A stretch of 64,000 nt of DNA, from NCBI RefSeq assembly GCF_015477765.1, contig NZ_JADLQQ010000012.1:186001-250000 (forward strand), given 5' to 3'. The notes under the pieces were generated by a model that was given only the letters and a program-made list of their open reading frames with translations, did not search any database and was not told the DNA's origin. A program made the position numbers and the translations under genes. Positions 8,757 to 16,905 of this stretch are shown piece after piece (the stretch's first letter is position 1; every line of letters begins with the position of its first letter). Origin of the DNA: Nocardia transvalensis (GTDB taxonomy: Bacteria; Actinomycetota; Actinomycetes; Mycobacteriales; Mycobacteriaceae).

Positions 8757-9514
8757 CGGTCCTGCGCGAGACCGGGCTGGTGTTCTGGTCACAGCTGCGC
8801 GCCCAACTGCGCAATCCGGTCTGGGTCGTCATCGGCCTGAGCCAGCCGGTTCTCTACCTGGTGCTGTTCGGTCCGCTGGTGGAGGCGATCGCGCCGTCAA
8901 TGGGTGCGGGCACCGACCCGTGGAAGGTGCTCACCCCGGCCCTGGTCATCTCGATCGGGCTGTTCGGGGCCGGGTACGCGGGCTTCGGCATGGTCGCCGA
9001 GTTACGGTCCGGCGTGCTCGAACGCCAGCGCGTGACCCCCGCCAGCCGCACCGCACTGCTGGTGGGTCGGGTGCTCAAGGATATGGTCGTGCTGATCGTG
9101 CAGGCGCTGCTGCTGGTCGCTGTCGCGGTGCTCGCATTCTCCTTGCGCCCCAATCTGATCGGGCTGGTGTCGTCGGTGCTACTGATCTCGGTCATGGCCG
9201 CCGGCCTGGCGTCGGGTTCCTACGCGCTGGCGCTGTGGGCGCGGTCGGAGAACACCCTCGCCTCGGTGATGAACAGCCTGTCGTTGCCGATCATGCTGCT
9301 GTCGGGCATTCTGCTGCCGATGAGCCTGGGCCCGCAGTGGCTGCGGATCGTGTCCGATATCAACCCGTTCAAACACACCGTCGATGCCGCGCGGGCCCTG
9401 TTCCGCGGCGATTTCGGAGCCTCGGAGGTGTATCTCGGCACCGGCCTCACCCTTGCCGTCGCGGTTCTGCTGATCGTGATCGGCGCGCGCAGCTTCGCGC
9501 GCGAGAATGCCTGA
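8753..9514 (+). CDS. ABC-2 type permease (DrrB-type)
   Basis: This is a 253-residue membrane protein with about six hydrophobic segments. It contains the ABC-2 region (PVLYLVLFGPLVEAIAPSMG, GSYALALWARSENTLASVMN) and a DrrB-like motif LSLPIMLLSGILLPMSLGPQWLRIVSDINPF, broken by short loops. It forms the channel for the preceding ATPase, probably as a homodimer. Start ATG 8753 overlaps the ATPase stop by four bases. It converges with the next gene, only 17 bp away, with no obvious hairpin. The efflux substrate cannot be inferred beyond drug or lipid. Confidence 0.92.
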   Translation: MTVLRETGLVFWSQLRAQLRNPVWVVIGLSQPVLYLVLFGPLVEAIAPSMGAGTDPWKVLTPALVISIGLFGAGYAGFGMVAELRSGVLERQRVTPASRTALLVGRVLKDMVVLIVQALLLVAVAVLAFSLRPNLIGLVSSVLLISVMAAGLASGSYALALWARSENTLASVMNSLSLPIMLLSGILLPMSLGPQWLRIVSDINPFKHTVDAARALFRGDFGASEVYLGTGLTLAVAVLLIVIGARSFARENA

Positions 9515-9531
9515 GCGGCTGCTGGATTCGG

Positions 9532-10401
9532 TCATCGTGCAGCGGCATGTGCTGCCGCGGTGGCCGATTCCGCCATTTCGACGTCCAGTAGACGGCGCGC
9601 TCGGGGGACGACCAGACCCCGGCCGATCAGAAACCACCCACCGACCAGAACGATGAAGGGCAGCTGGGACGCGAGCGAGGATTCCCCCACCCGATCGGCC
9701 GGGTAGCTGTAGATCACGACGGTCCGCAGGATCGCATCGGCCAGTAGCACCGCGCCGAGCGAAGCAGTCAGCCCTCGATAGATGGCGCGGAACCGCGCGG
9801 ATTTGTCCCACAGCCGATCGAAGGCCTCGCCGCGCAGCGGGTCACCGTTCGCCGCAACGGGTTTGAGGGCGACCCGCAGGAACGGCCGCTCGGTCCCGGT
9901 GGTGGCCAGCATGAAGGCCCCGGCCACGGCCACATACAGCGAACTGCGCGCGAGCACGAACCGGGCATCCCCGCTGATCGAGGTCACCACGATGCTCACC
10001 ACCACCTCCAGCAGGACCAGGACGGCGAAACCGTCGATGGCCTGTGCGGTGCCGCCGTGTCGCCGGAACAGATCCGCGACCACGATCACCCCGGCGGCGA
10101 CCGCACCGGCGACCATGCTCACGGTGTCACCGCACCCGGCGGCGTGGCAGGCCAGCAGGGCCGCGGTGGGCACCAGTGCGGCGGTCAGGGCAATGCGCCA
10201 CCGGAAGTCGCCCGTGTCGATCCGGCCGCCGATCGCCTTCGCCGCGAGCAGCGTCCCGCCGATGGCCAGGCGCAGTGCGGCGGGGAGTCCGGTGGGTGCG
10301 AGCAGGGCGTACACGGCGGTCGGTAGCAGCAGGTCGACCGCGAAATTGGCCACGGCGGCCCCAACCCAGATGATCTTGGTCCGCTTGTCGATGTCCGGCA
10401 T
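9532..10401 (-). CDS. Multi-spanning membrane protein (VC0807-like)
   Basis: This is a 289-residue protein with about six hydrophobic segments, including IIWVGAAVANFAVDLLLPTAVYAL-type stretches at the N-terminus. The cytosolic loop EAFDRLWDKSARFRAIYRGLT, followed by a helix pair, resembles the VC0807 group of uncharacterised integral membrane proteins. No catalytic or transport motif is visible. It is divergent from a MarR regulator with a 77-bp gap that carries a perfect palindrome, so the MarR protein very likely represses it. A resistance or permeability role is a guess from that pairing only. Confidence 0.7.
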   Translation of the reverse strand: MPDIDKRTKIIWVGAAVANFAVDLLLPTAVYALLAPTGLPAALRLAIGGTLLAAKAIGGRIDTGDFRWRIALTAALVPTAALLACHAAGCGDTVSMVAGAVAAGVIVVADLFRRHGGTAQAIDGFAVLVLLEVVVSIVVTSISGDARFVLARSSLYVAVAGAFMLATTGTERPFLRVALKPVAANGDPLRGEAFDRLWDKSARFRAIYRGLTASLGAVLLADAILRTVVIYSYPADRVGESSLASQLPFIVLVGGWFLIGRGLVVPRARRLLDVEMAESATAAAHAAAR

Positions 10402-10420
10402 GGTTCCCCATTCACAAACG

Positions 10421-10468
10421 CTTAGTAGATGAGTATCTTAGTGACTAAGATAGTTAGAGGCTAAGGTA
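10421..10468. promoter_or_regulatory. MarR operator between divergent genes
   Basis: TATCTTAG-TGA-CTAAGATA (10434-10452) is a perfect 8-bp inverted repeat with a 3-bp centre. Related half sites CTTAGTA (about 10420-10426) and CTAAGGTA (10461-10468) flank it. It lies midway between the membrane protein start (10401) and the MarR start (10479), where one bound dimer would control both. Confidence 0.72.
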
Positions 10469-10478
10469 GGTTGGGGTT

Positions 10479-10967
10479 ATGACGCAAGAGGGTCCGGCCG
10501 AGGGGACCGCGCTCGGTGCCGAGTTCGCGACGGCAATGGTGAACTTTCACGCCGCGACGGGAAAACTGTTGGGGCTCAGCGCTTCCGACCGCAAGTGCAT
10601 GGATACGCTGCGCCGCCTGGGCCCGGTCACGGCCGGTGCCATCGCCGAACACACCGGCCTGACCACCGGGGCGGTCACCGGTCTGGTCGATCGGCTGGAG
10701 AGGGCCGGGTACGCCCGCCGCGTCCGCGATCCGCGCGACCGCCGCAAGGTACTCGTGGAACTCGTTCCGCATGCCGAGGTCGACGCGCTGCTCGGTGCGG
10801 TGTTCATCCCCTTCGGGCAGGATATGGCCGCGCTCAACGAGCGCTACAGCTCCGAGGAGCTGAAGGCGATCCACGACTGGGTGCGACGCACCACCGACAT
10901 CCTCGTGGCCCACACCCGGCGCATCAGCGATCCGGATTTCAGGGAGGCGGTGCTGCGCGGCCAATGA
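10479..10967 (+). CDS. MarR-family transcriptional regulator
   Basis: This is a 162-residue protein with a central winged helix: GPVTAGAIAEHTGLTTGAVTGLVDRLE (recognition helix) and the wing YARRVRDPRDRRKVLVEL (about 48-95). N- and C-terminal helices give the dimer interface. MarR proteins bind palindromes and let go on ligand or oxidant binding. The single Cys (in ASDRKCMDTLRR, just before the HTH) might be redox-responsive, but this is inference. The gene is divergent from the 9532-10401 membrane protein and shares a clear operator with it, so autoregulation is likely. Confidence 0.93.
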   Translation: MTQEGPAEGTALGAEFATAMVNFHAATGKLLGLSASDRKCMDTLRRLGPVTAGAIAEHTGLTTGAVTGLVDRLERAGYARRVRDPRDRRKVLVELVPHAEVDALLGAVFIPFGQDMAALNERYSSEELKAIHDWVRRTTDILVAHTRRISDPDFREAVLRGQ

Positions 10968-11119
10968 GCTGCGCAAAAGTGTGCGGCACGGAAACTGGGC
11001 GAACCTGGCGCATCGGCTCGGTGAACGTTGCGTGTGACGGGCGTCTCGTTCACCCGACTGGCATCGGCTCGACACTCGATGGTCGCCCCGGGGCCGATTG
11101 CGACTGGCTTCATCAGGAC

Positions 11120-11941
11120 ATGACTACTACGTCAGTGCTGACAGCGGCCGGTAGGGCCGACGCCGGGGTGGGTCGGCCGCAGTACTCCCTGGTGGTGTCG
11201 TCGGATCGCGAACACCGCACGGCAGCCCAGCGGCTGCGCTACCAGGTATTCGCCGCCGAGCCCGGCTTCCGCATCCCCTCGAGCGACGACGGTCTCGACG
11301 CCGACCGGTTCGACGAGCACTGCGATCACCTGCTGGTCCGCGACGAGCTGACCGAGCAGTTCGTCGGCTGCTACCGGATGCTGCCGCCGGACAAGGTCGC
11401 CGCGGCGGGCGGCTACTACACCGCCACCGAATTCGACCTCACCGCCATGGATCCCGCGGGTCGCCGGATCGTGGAGATGGGCCGCGCCTGCGTCGTGCCC
11501 GATCATCGCAACGGTTCGGTTCTGACGCTGATGTGGGCGGGCATCCTGCACTACATCCAGCTCACCGGCTACGACTGGGTGATGGGGTGCGTATCGGTGC
11601 CGATGCAGGAGGCAGCCGACGACCCGGTCGGAGTGAACGTACGCGGTGTGCGCGATCTGTTGTTGACCAAGCACGGCAGCGATCCGGCGCAGCGGGTGAT
11701 ACCGCACAACCCGGTCGTCGTGGACGGTCGCACCCTGGACGAACTGGAACCGCCTGCGCGGCCGAAGCTTCCGCCGCTGCTGCGTGGATACCTGCGGCTG
11801 AACGCGGAGATCTGCGGTGAACCCGCCCATGATCCCGACTTCGGGGTGGCGGATTTCGTTGCGCTGCTGGGTCTGGAGACCATCAACACCCGCTACCTGG
11901 AGCGGTTGCAAAGCGCCGCAGCCACATTCGACGGAAGGTGA
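11120..11941 (+). CDS. GNAT N-acyltransferase, OlsB/Rv3027c-like
   Basis: This is 273 residues from ATG 11120; a much longer open frame upstream overlaps the MarR gene and is not used. The acyl-homoserine-lactone-synthase-like fold is seen in RTAAQRLRYQVFAAEPGF and, further on, DRFDEHCDHLLVRD, VGCYRMLPP and RIVEMGRACVVPDHRNGS. This is the pattern of OlsB, which N-acylates ornithine with a 3-hydroxyacyl-ACP. The next gene is a PlsC-type O-acyltransferase that overlaps its stop (GTGA). OlsB plus OlsA is the known ornithine-lipid pathway, and the same pair occurs as Rv3027c-Rv3026c. The acceptor amino acid is not proven. Confidence 0.82.
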   Translation: MTTTSVLTAAGRADAGVGRPQYSLVVSSDREHRTAAQRLRYQVFAAEPGFRIPSSDDGLDADRFDEHCDHLLVRDELTEQFVGCYRMLPPDKVAAAGGYYTATEFDLTAMDPAGRRIVEMGRACVVPDHRNGSVLTLMWAGILHYIQLTGYDWVMGCVSVPMQEAADDPVGVNVRGVRDLLLTKHGSDPAQRVIPHNPVVVDGRTLDELEPPARPKLPPLLRGYLRLNAEICGEPAHDPDFGVADFVALLGLETINTRYLERLQSAAATFDGR

Positions 11942-12912
11942 CCACGATGCCGGCGCTGTTGTCACCCACCGAGTCGCTGGCGTGCCCGCCGGCTGCGGCC
12001 GTGCACGCCTGGATGCCGTCGAGTCCGTGCGGGCCCAGCTGCGTCGAAATCGCTGATGCGGCAGGGACATTGCGCGTGACGGCCCGGGTTGCCGGAGTTG
12101 TCGGTCTGCTGGCGGCCTTCCCGGTGGTGAATCTCGTGACGCCGCGGGGTCGCCGGGAGCAGTTGCACCGTCGTTACGCCCGCGCCGCGCTGCGCTGTTG
12201 CGGCGTGCGGTTGCGGGTCGTCGATCATCGTGCCGCCGAGGTAGCATCGTCCGACGAGCCGACTCCGGGAGCGGGTTCCGGTCTACTCGTGGTGGCCGGG
12301 CACGTCGGCTGGACCGACGTGCTGGCACTGGCGGCGGTGCACCCCATGGGTTTCGTGGCCCGCGCCGATCTGATCGACTGGCCCGTGCTGGGTGGGCTGG
12401 CTCGGCTCATGCGCGTGATCCCGATCGAGCGCGAACGCCTGCGGCAGCTGCCCGAGGTGATCGCCACCATGGCAGAGCGCCTGGCGGCGGGGGAGCGGGT
12501 CGGCGTGTTCCCCGAGGGCACCACCTGGTGTGGTCGCGCCCACGGCCGCCTGCGCCCGGCACTGTTCCAGGCCGCCGTCGACACCGGCGCGCCCGTCCAG
12601 CCGATCCGGGTGCGCTATCTGGATCGCGACGGCGAACTGTCGACGGTCCCCGGCTTCGTCGGCGTGGACACCTTTCTCGACTCGGCCCGGCGCGTGCTGC
12701 GCTCGAAGGGCGTCGTGGCCGAGGTGACGCTGCTACCCCTCGAACGCCCCGGCCCCGACCGTCACGACCTGGCCCACCGCTGCGAACAAGCCATGCGCGG
12801 CGAAGAGATCGTCGACATCGACGCCCACGCCACGGCGTTCGGCACCGGCCCCACGCGCGAGATCGTGCCGGACAGCACCCACCGCAACAGCGCCCCCGCC
12901 ACAGCCATCTGA
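11938..12912 (+). CDS. PlsC-type 1-acyl-glycerol-3-phosphate/lyso-lipid O-acyltransferase, OlsA-like
   Basis: This is a 324-residue protein from GTG 11938; ATG 11947 is an alternative start. Acyltransferase block I is HVGWTD (HX4D), block III is GVFPEGTT, and the binding helices lie between them. A hydrophobic stretch (VAGVVGLLAAFPVVNLV, about 45-61) anchors it to the membrane. The start overlaps the N-acyltransferase stop, so the two are made together. The expected reaction is acylation of the free 3-hydroxyl of an N-acyl amino acid, giving a di-acyl aminolipid. Ordinary phosphatidic acid synthesis is the alternative. The family is sure, the substrate inferred. Confidence 0.86.
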   Translation: MTTMPALLSPTESLACPPAAAVHAWMPSSPCGPSCVEIADAAGTLRVTARVAGVVGLLAAFPVVNLVTPRGRREQLHRRYARAALRCCGVRLRVVDHRAAEVASSDEPTPGAGSGLLVVAGHVGWTDVLALAAVHPMGFVARADLIDWPVLGGLARLMRVIPIERERLRQLPEVIATMAERLAAGERVGVFPEGTTWCGRAHGRLRPALFQAAVDTGAPVQPIRVRYLDRDGELSTVPGFVGVDTFLDSARRVLRSKGVVAEVTLLPLERPGPDRHDLAHRCEQAMRGEEIVDIDAHATAFGTGPTREIVPDSTHRNSAPATAI

Positions 12913-12980
12913 ATCGCTTCCGCCCGTACCCTTTCCGTCACTTCGCAGCGTGCGAGGAGCCGGAAACAGTGCGGCCGGGC

Positions 12981-13457
12981 CTATCTCAGGCGCAGGCGCA
13001 TCGACGGGTCGGCGGTCGGCCTGAAGCCGAGCGCCGTGTAGAGCGGCGCGCCGTGCTGCGAGGCGTGCAGGTCCACCACGCCGACCTCGCGGCGGCGGAA
13101 CCAGTCCAGCAGCGCGACCACGCAGGCGCGGGAGTAACCGCGCCGCCGATGCGCTTGCTCGGTGGCCACATTGAACAGATACCCGAGCGTGCCCGACGGA
13201 TTGCTCGGCGAACTCAGCAGGTGTTCGACCACACCGACCGCGCACGCGGCCAGCGCACCGGGCTCGCCCGGCCGATCGACGACGAATGCCGCCATCGACC
13301 CGTCCGGATCGGCCAGCCGCTTACGCAGAGTCTGCGCGGCGTGTTCGCGCCAGCCGTGCTCATTGCCGATCCGTCCGTCCAGCGCTTCGATCATCACCGC
13401 CCGCAGCCGCACCAACTCCGCCGCATCCGCCGCCACCGCCTGCCGTGCCCGCACCAT
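12981..13457 (-). CDS. GNAT-family acetyltransferase
   Basis: This is a 158-residue GNAT protein. The acetyl-CoA pyrophosphate loop is QAHRRRGYSRA (Q/RxxGxG/A, about 110-120), followed by the helix CVVALLDWFRRR and a C-terminal beta-bulge region LHASQHGAPLYTALGFRP. The family moves an acetyl group from acetyl-CoA to an amine. Nothing in the sequence shows the acceptor. It is convergent with the PlsC-type gene (68 bp apart) and its start faces the TetR gene at 13598. Confidence 0.88.
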   Translation of the reverse strand: MVRARQAVAADAAELVRLRAVMIEALDGRIGNEHGWREHAAQTLRKRLADPDGSMAAFVVDRPGEPGALAACAVGVVEHLLSSPSNPSGTLGYLFNVATEQAHRRRGYSRACVVALLDWFRRREVGVVDLHASQHGAPLYTALGFRPTADPSMRLRLR

Positions 13458-13561
13458 GATCGCGACCTTAGCGACGGCAGATCCCGCCCGCGACGGCTTT
13501 TCGGCGGGTTCGACATCGTGCTGTCCAGGGTGTGGATCCGGCCCGAAGACCCGATCATTAT

Positions 13562-13597
13562 TTGACTTGTGATTACAGAATATCTACCGTCGACCGC
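13562..13597 (+). promoter_or_regulatory. Leaderless-type promoter of the TetR gene
   Basis: TTGACT (13562-13567), 17 bp, TACCGT (13585-13590), 7 bp, then ATG at 13598. Spacing and -10 hexamer are the same as in the exporter promoter at 7731-7766. No ribosome site precedes the ATG. Confidence 0.6.
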
Positions 13598-14176
13598 ATG
13601 GCGCGGACGAAGAGCTTCGACCCCGATGACGCGGTCGCCAAGGCGATGGAGGTGTTCTGGCGCAAGGGATACGGTCGGACGACCCCGCAGAATCTGGTGG
13701 ATGCGATCGGTATCGGCCGGGGCAGTCTGTACAACGCGTTCGCGGGTAAGCGTGACTTGTTCGAGCGTGCGCTGCGCCGGTATCAGGCGCAGGAAACGGT
13801 GCGGTTGATCGATCTGCTCGACGGGCCCGGTTCGCCGCGGGAGCGGGTGCGTGCGGCGCTGACCATGGTGCTCGATGCGGCCTGCGCGGATACCGAACGC
13901 CGCGGATGCCTGGCCACGAATACCGCGGTCGAACTGGGCGGCGACGATGAAACGGTCGATCTGCTCGTGCGGCGCATCTTCGATCGGCAGCACGACGCCT
14001 TCCGGGGTGCCATCGAGGAGGGGCAGCGCGCCGGGGAGTTCGGCAGGGACCTCGATCCGCAGGCCGCGGCCACCTTCCTGCTCGCGACCATCAACGGAAT
14101 GCGGGTGCTCGCCAAGGCCGACCCCCGCCCGGCCCGGCTCGCCGGACTGGTCGAAACAGCAATGCGCGCACTGTAA
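13598..14176 (+). CDS. TetR/AcrR-family regulator
   Basis: This is 192 residues from ATG 13598. The frame is open further upstream, but the promoter hexamers occupy that stretch. The HTH is RTTPQNLVDAIGIGRGSLYNAFAGKRDLFERALRRY (about 29-64, split here by the turn). The C-terminal domain holds TERRGCLATNTAVELGGDD, typical of the TetR group that governs SDR or oxidoreductase genes. The SDR gene starts 83 bp after its stop on the same strand, so control of, or co-transcription with, that SDR is likely. Confidence 0.92.
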   Translation: MARTKSFDPDDAVAKAMEVFWRKGYGRTTPQNLVDAIGIGRGSLYNAFAGKRDLFERALRRYQAQETVRLIDLLDGPGSPRERVRAALTMVLDAACADTERRGCLATNTAVELGGDDETVDLLVRRIFDRQHDAFRGAIEEGQRAGEFGRDLDPQAAATFLLATINGMRVLAKADPRPARLAGLVETAMRAL

Positions 14177-14259
14177 TCCGGCTCAGGTCAGCGAACAGTC
14201 GGCAGAGGGCAGGCAATGCTGTCGTGAATTTGTAACTGTAGTTCAATAAAGGGAGTAGC

Positions 14260-15051
14260 GTGGATCTGCACCTCACCGGCAAGACCGCCGTCGTCACCGG
14301 AGCGAGCAAAGGTATCGGCCTGGAGATCGTCCGGGCACTCACCGCCGAAGGCGTGCGCGTCGTCGCCGCGGCACGCACCATCACCCCCGAACTCCGCGAA
14401 CTGGACGGCCTTTCCACCGCGGTGACCGTCGATCTGGCCACCCCGGACGGCGCCGCATTCCTGGTCGAACGCGCCACCGAGATCCTCGGCGAACTCGACA
14501 TCCTGATCAACAATGTCGGCGGCGTCGTCCCCGGCAGCGCGGACGCGGGCGGCTTCCTCGAGATCGCCGACGACGCCTGGCAGCGCACCTACGAACTCAA
14601 CCTGTTCGGCACCGTCCGGGTCACTCGCCGCGCCCTGCCCAGCCTGCTCCGGCGGCGCGGCGTGATCATCAACATCTCGTCCATCGGCGCCCGCGCCGCC
14701 TACCATCCCGTCGACTACGGCACTGCGAAAGCCGCGCTGAACAATCTCACCAAGGCGCTTGCCGAAGAGTTCGGCGCACAGGGCCTGCGCGCACTCACGG
14801 TCTCTCCCGGCCCCACCCGCACCCGCAACTGGTCTGCCCCCGACGGCTACGCCGCCGACGTCGCCGCCCAAAACGGCCTCACACTCGACGAGTTCCTCGC
14901 CCAGGCCCCTGCCCAGATGGGCATCACCACCGGCCGATTCACCGAACCGCACGAGACCGCGGCATTGGTCACCTTCCTGGCCTCACCCGTGTCCGGAAAC
15001 CTCACCGGCGCAGATTATTTGGCCGACGGCGGAGCGATCAAGACGGTCTAG
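14260..15051 (+). CDS. Short-chain dehydrogenase/reductase (classical SDR)
   Basis: This is 263 residues from GTG 14260, with GGGAG about 6 nt upstream. The nucleotide site is VVTGASKGIGLEIV (TGxxxGxG). NNVGG takes the place of NNAG, the catalytic Ser is in NISSIGARA, and YGTAK gives the YxxxK pair. The C-terminus VTFLASPVSGNLTGADYLADG is typical of classical SDRs that reduce ketones or oxidise alcohols with NAD(P)H. An intact catalytic set is present. It lies downstream of a TetR regulator. Substrate unknown. Confidence 0.93.
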   Translation: MDLHLTGKTAVVTGASKGIGLEIVRALTAEGVRVVAAARTITPELRELDGLSTAVTVDLATPDGAAFLVERATEILGELDILINNVGGVVPGSADAGGFLEIADDAWQRTYELNLFGTVRVTRRALPSLLRRRGVIINISSIGARAAYHPVDYGTAKAALNNLTKALAEEFGAQGLRALTVSPGPTRTRNWSAPDGYAADVAAQNGLTLDEFLAQAPAQMGITTGRFTEPHETAALVTFLASPVSGNLTGADYLADGGAIKTV

Positions 15052-15212
15052 CCCTCCGCGCCGCCGGGATGCTGTAGGCACAGGGACCGGCGGCCGCTGC
15101 CAGAGCTCGACGCAGGTCATTGCGGGCCGGTGGCCCGGCGGTGCGTTATGGTCGGCTCTCTAGGGGTATGCCAGCCGAGTGCTCACCTGAAGTGCGGTAT
15201 CAGGGAGGAATT

Positions 15213-15782
15213 GTGGACATTACCGAGCTGATCCTCGATGACCACCATGAGCAGCGCCGGCTGTTCGCGATCCTGGAGCAGGTCGATCGCACGGAGACCG
15301 GGGCGCTTTCCGCGGTCTGGGACAGGCTGGCGGCCTTCCTCGAGCTACACGCGCAGGCGGAGGAGGAGATCTTCTATCCCGCGCTGCTGCAGGTGGGGAT
15401 CGCGGCCCGGCGCGCGGCCGGGGTGGAGGACGAGACGCTCGACGCCATCCACGACCACAACGAGATCAGGGACGCGATCGCCGAGGTGGCGCGTCATCGG
15501 GTCGGCTCCGACGAGTGGTACGCGGCCGTCGCGGCGGCGAACGCGGCCAACAGCGATCACATGGCCGAGGAAGAGCGCGAGGGCCTTACCGACTTCCGCC
15601 GCCTGGCCGGGCTGCCGCGCCGCCATCAGCTGGCCGTCGCCTTCGCCGCCTACGAGGCGAGAAACTACGCAGGCGTCGAGCCCGTCGACAAGGATCCGGT
15701 CGGCTATGTCCGCGAGGCGGAAGAGGGCCTGCGGCCTGCCCCCAGTGGATCGCTGAGCGTCGGCAGTTTGAAGAAGAACTGA
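15213..15782 (+). CDS. Hemerythrin HHE cation-binding protein
   Basis: This is 189 residues from GTG 15213. GGGAGG precedes it by 4-5 nt, whereas no ribosome site supports longer starts. Metal-binding features are DDHHEQRRLF, LHAQAEEEIFYPAL, IHDHNEIRDAI and DHMAEEEREGL, the His/Glu spacing of a non-haem di-iron four-helix bundle (about 9-130). The family binds O2 or senses or stores redox-active iron. The C-terminal third (YEARNYAGVEPVD and on) is variable. It stands alone between the SDR and a convergent gene. Confidence 0.92.
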   Translation: MDITELILDDHHEQRRLFAILEQVDRTETGALSAVWDRLAAFLELHAQAEEEIFYPALLQVGIAARRAAGVEDETLDAIHDHNEIRDAIAEVARHRVGSDEWYAAVAAANAANSDHMAEEEREGLTDFRRLAGLPRRHQLAVAFAAYEARNYAGVEPVDKDPVGYVREAEEGLRPAPSGSLSVGSLKKN

Positions 15783-15787
15783 CCAGG

Positions 15788-16207
15788 TCACGGCGTCGGC
15801 TTGTGTCCTGATTGCGCCGAGTCGCGTTGCGCGGCGATCCGGCGACCGATCTCGTCCCACGACAGCGGCAACTCGTCCACCGGTGCGTCGAAGAACACGA
15901 AGGTGGCTTCCCGCATGACCTTTCGCTTGCGCTCGACGGTCGACCTGTGCGGCTCTGCCCCCGCATAGGCGTAGATGGCCGCCTTGTCGGTCCACGCCGA
16001 ATAGGTCCAGAACGTGCCCTTCAGCATCTCCGCCTTCAAGGCCACCCCCAGCACTCCCGGCGAGCGGCGGGCCTGCCGCCACAGCGCCAGTGAAGCGATG
16101 AGAAAGCCGGGCGCGCTGAGCAGCGACCGGACCTCGAGCCGGGAGGCCATGCAGTGAACCTCGGGCGTGGTGGGCGTGCCGACTGTGATCCATGGAAGCG
16201 TGGGCAT
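15788..16207 (-). CDS. Uncharacterised dimeric alpha/beta-barrel-like protein
   Basis: This is 139 residues. It has ASRLEVRSLLSAPGFLIASL, an Arg-rich turn RQARRSPGV, GTFWTYSAWTDKAAIYAYAG and AEPHRSTVERKRK. This pattern (beta strand, helix, short turn, FWTYSAW, AEPH) recurs in small actinobacterial proteins related to ABM-type heme or monooxygenase folds. No activity can be assigned. The start ATG 16207 follows a promoter with a palindromic operator at 16257-16275. It converges with the hemerythrin gene, 5 bp from its stop. Confidence 0.68.
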   Translation of the reverse strand: MPTLPWITVGTPTTPEVHCMASRLEVRSLLSAPGFLIASLALWRQARRSPGVLGVALKAEMLKGTFWTYSAWTDKAAIYAYAGAEPHRSTVERKRKVMREATFVFFDAPVDELPLSWDEIGRRIAAQRDSAQSGHKPTP

Positions 16208-16256
16208 GGGCGGTTCTTTCGATCAGGAGGGCGACGGCGGACGCCGATGCCCCACC

Positions 16257-16285
16257 ATATTCCACAGTGGGATATAACTTGTCAA
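16257..16285 (-). promoter_or_regulatory. Promoter with palindromic operator
   Basis: Read on the minus strand, TTGACA (16285-16280), a 17-bp spacer and GAATAT (16262-16257) form a promoter for the gene starting at 16207. ATATTCCAC-A-GTGGGATAT (16257-16275) is a near-perfect palindrome with one mismatch per arm, lying over the -10. The regulator is unknown. Confidence 0.5.
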
Positions 16286-16328
16286 CGGCAAGATCGCCCG
16301 CGTCAGAAGATTTGGCCCTCCGGTTCGT

Positions 16329-16814
16329 CTACGACCCGGAGCCAGTTCGGCGCAGTCGCCCGTAGTGGCGTTCGAGATAGTTTCGGTAGGTGTCGTCATC
16401 GGCATCCGTGCCGATCGCGCTGGACGACCATGGAATCGGGCACGGGCCCGAATGCACAGGGTCGGGACACAACAAGCGCGTGAGTTCGTCGAGCACCTGC
16501 TCGGCCCGGTCCTTCTCCGCAAGAACACCAGCCCGCAGTTCGAACACCGATCGACCGTCGGGGTCCATGCCGGGATGTTCGGTGCGCCATTGTGACGGTA
16601 GCTCGTCGTAGAGCTGGGCGACCGACATCGGTTCGACGGGCTCGTCGTGCTCGATGCCCGGTTCGGTCTCCGCGTCGGCGTCGAACCCGTCGATCATCCA
16701 GTTCGACAATCGGCGCCCGAGCAAGTCTCGGGCCTTTTCCAGTAGGTGGCGCAGCTCGTCATCGGTGGCGTACACACCTAGCCGCAACTCCCAGAGCTCC
16801 GGACCTGCGATCAT
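16329..16814 (-). CDS. Hypothetical acidic protein
   Basis: This is 161 residues rich in Asp, Glu and Leu. It begins MIAGPELWELRLGVYATDDE and shows a second, similar segment later (SVFELRAGVLAEKDRAEQVLDELTRLLC). The internal similarity (ELRLGV/ELRAGV, then D/E-rich helix) suggests two repeated units of about 45 residues around a Pro-rich linker. No known family was recognised. There is no signal peptide, so it is cytosolic. A plausible ribosome site GAGAGGAG precedes the ATG at 16814. Confidence 0.65.
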   Translation of the reverse strand: MIAGPELWELRLGVYATDDELRHLLEKARDLLGRRLSNWMIDGFDADAETEPGIEHDEPVEPMSVAQLYDELPSQWRTEHPGMDPDGRSVFELRAGVLAEKDRAEQVLDELTRLLCPDPVHSGPCPIPWSSSAIGTDADDDTYRNYLERHYGRLRRTGSGS

Positions 16815-16905
16815 CGATACTCCTCTCGCAGATGGGGTTTACAGCACTCGGCCGCAACTGTTGGCGGAAGCGATCTACAAGGCATGAGTTGGTAGAACCC
16901 ATAGG

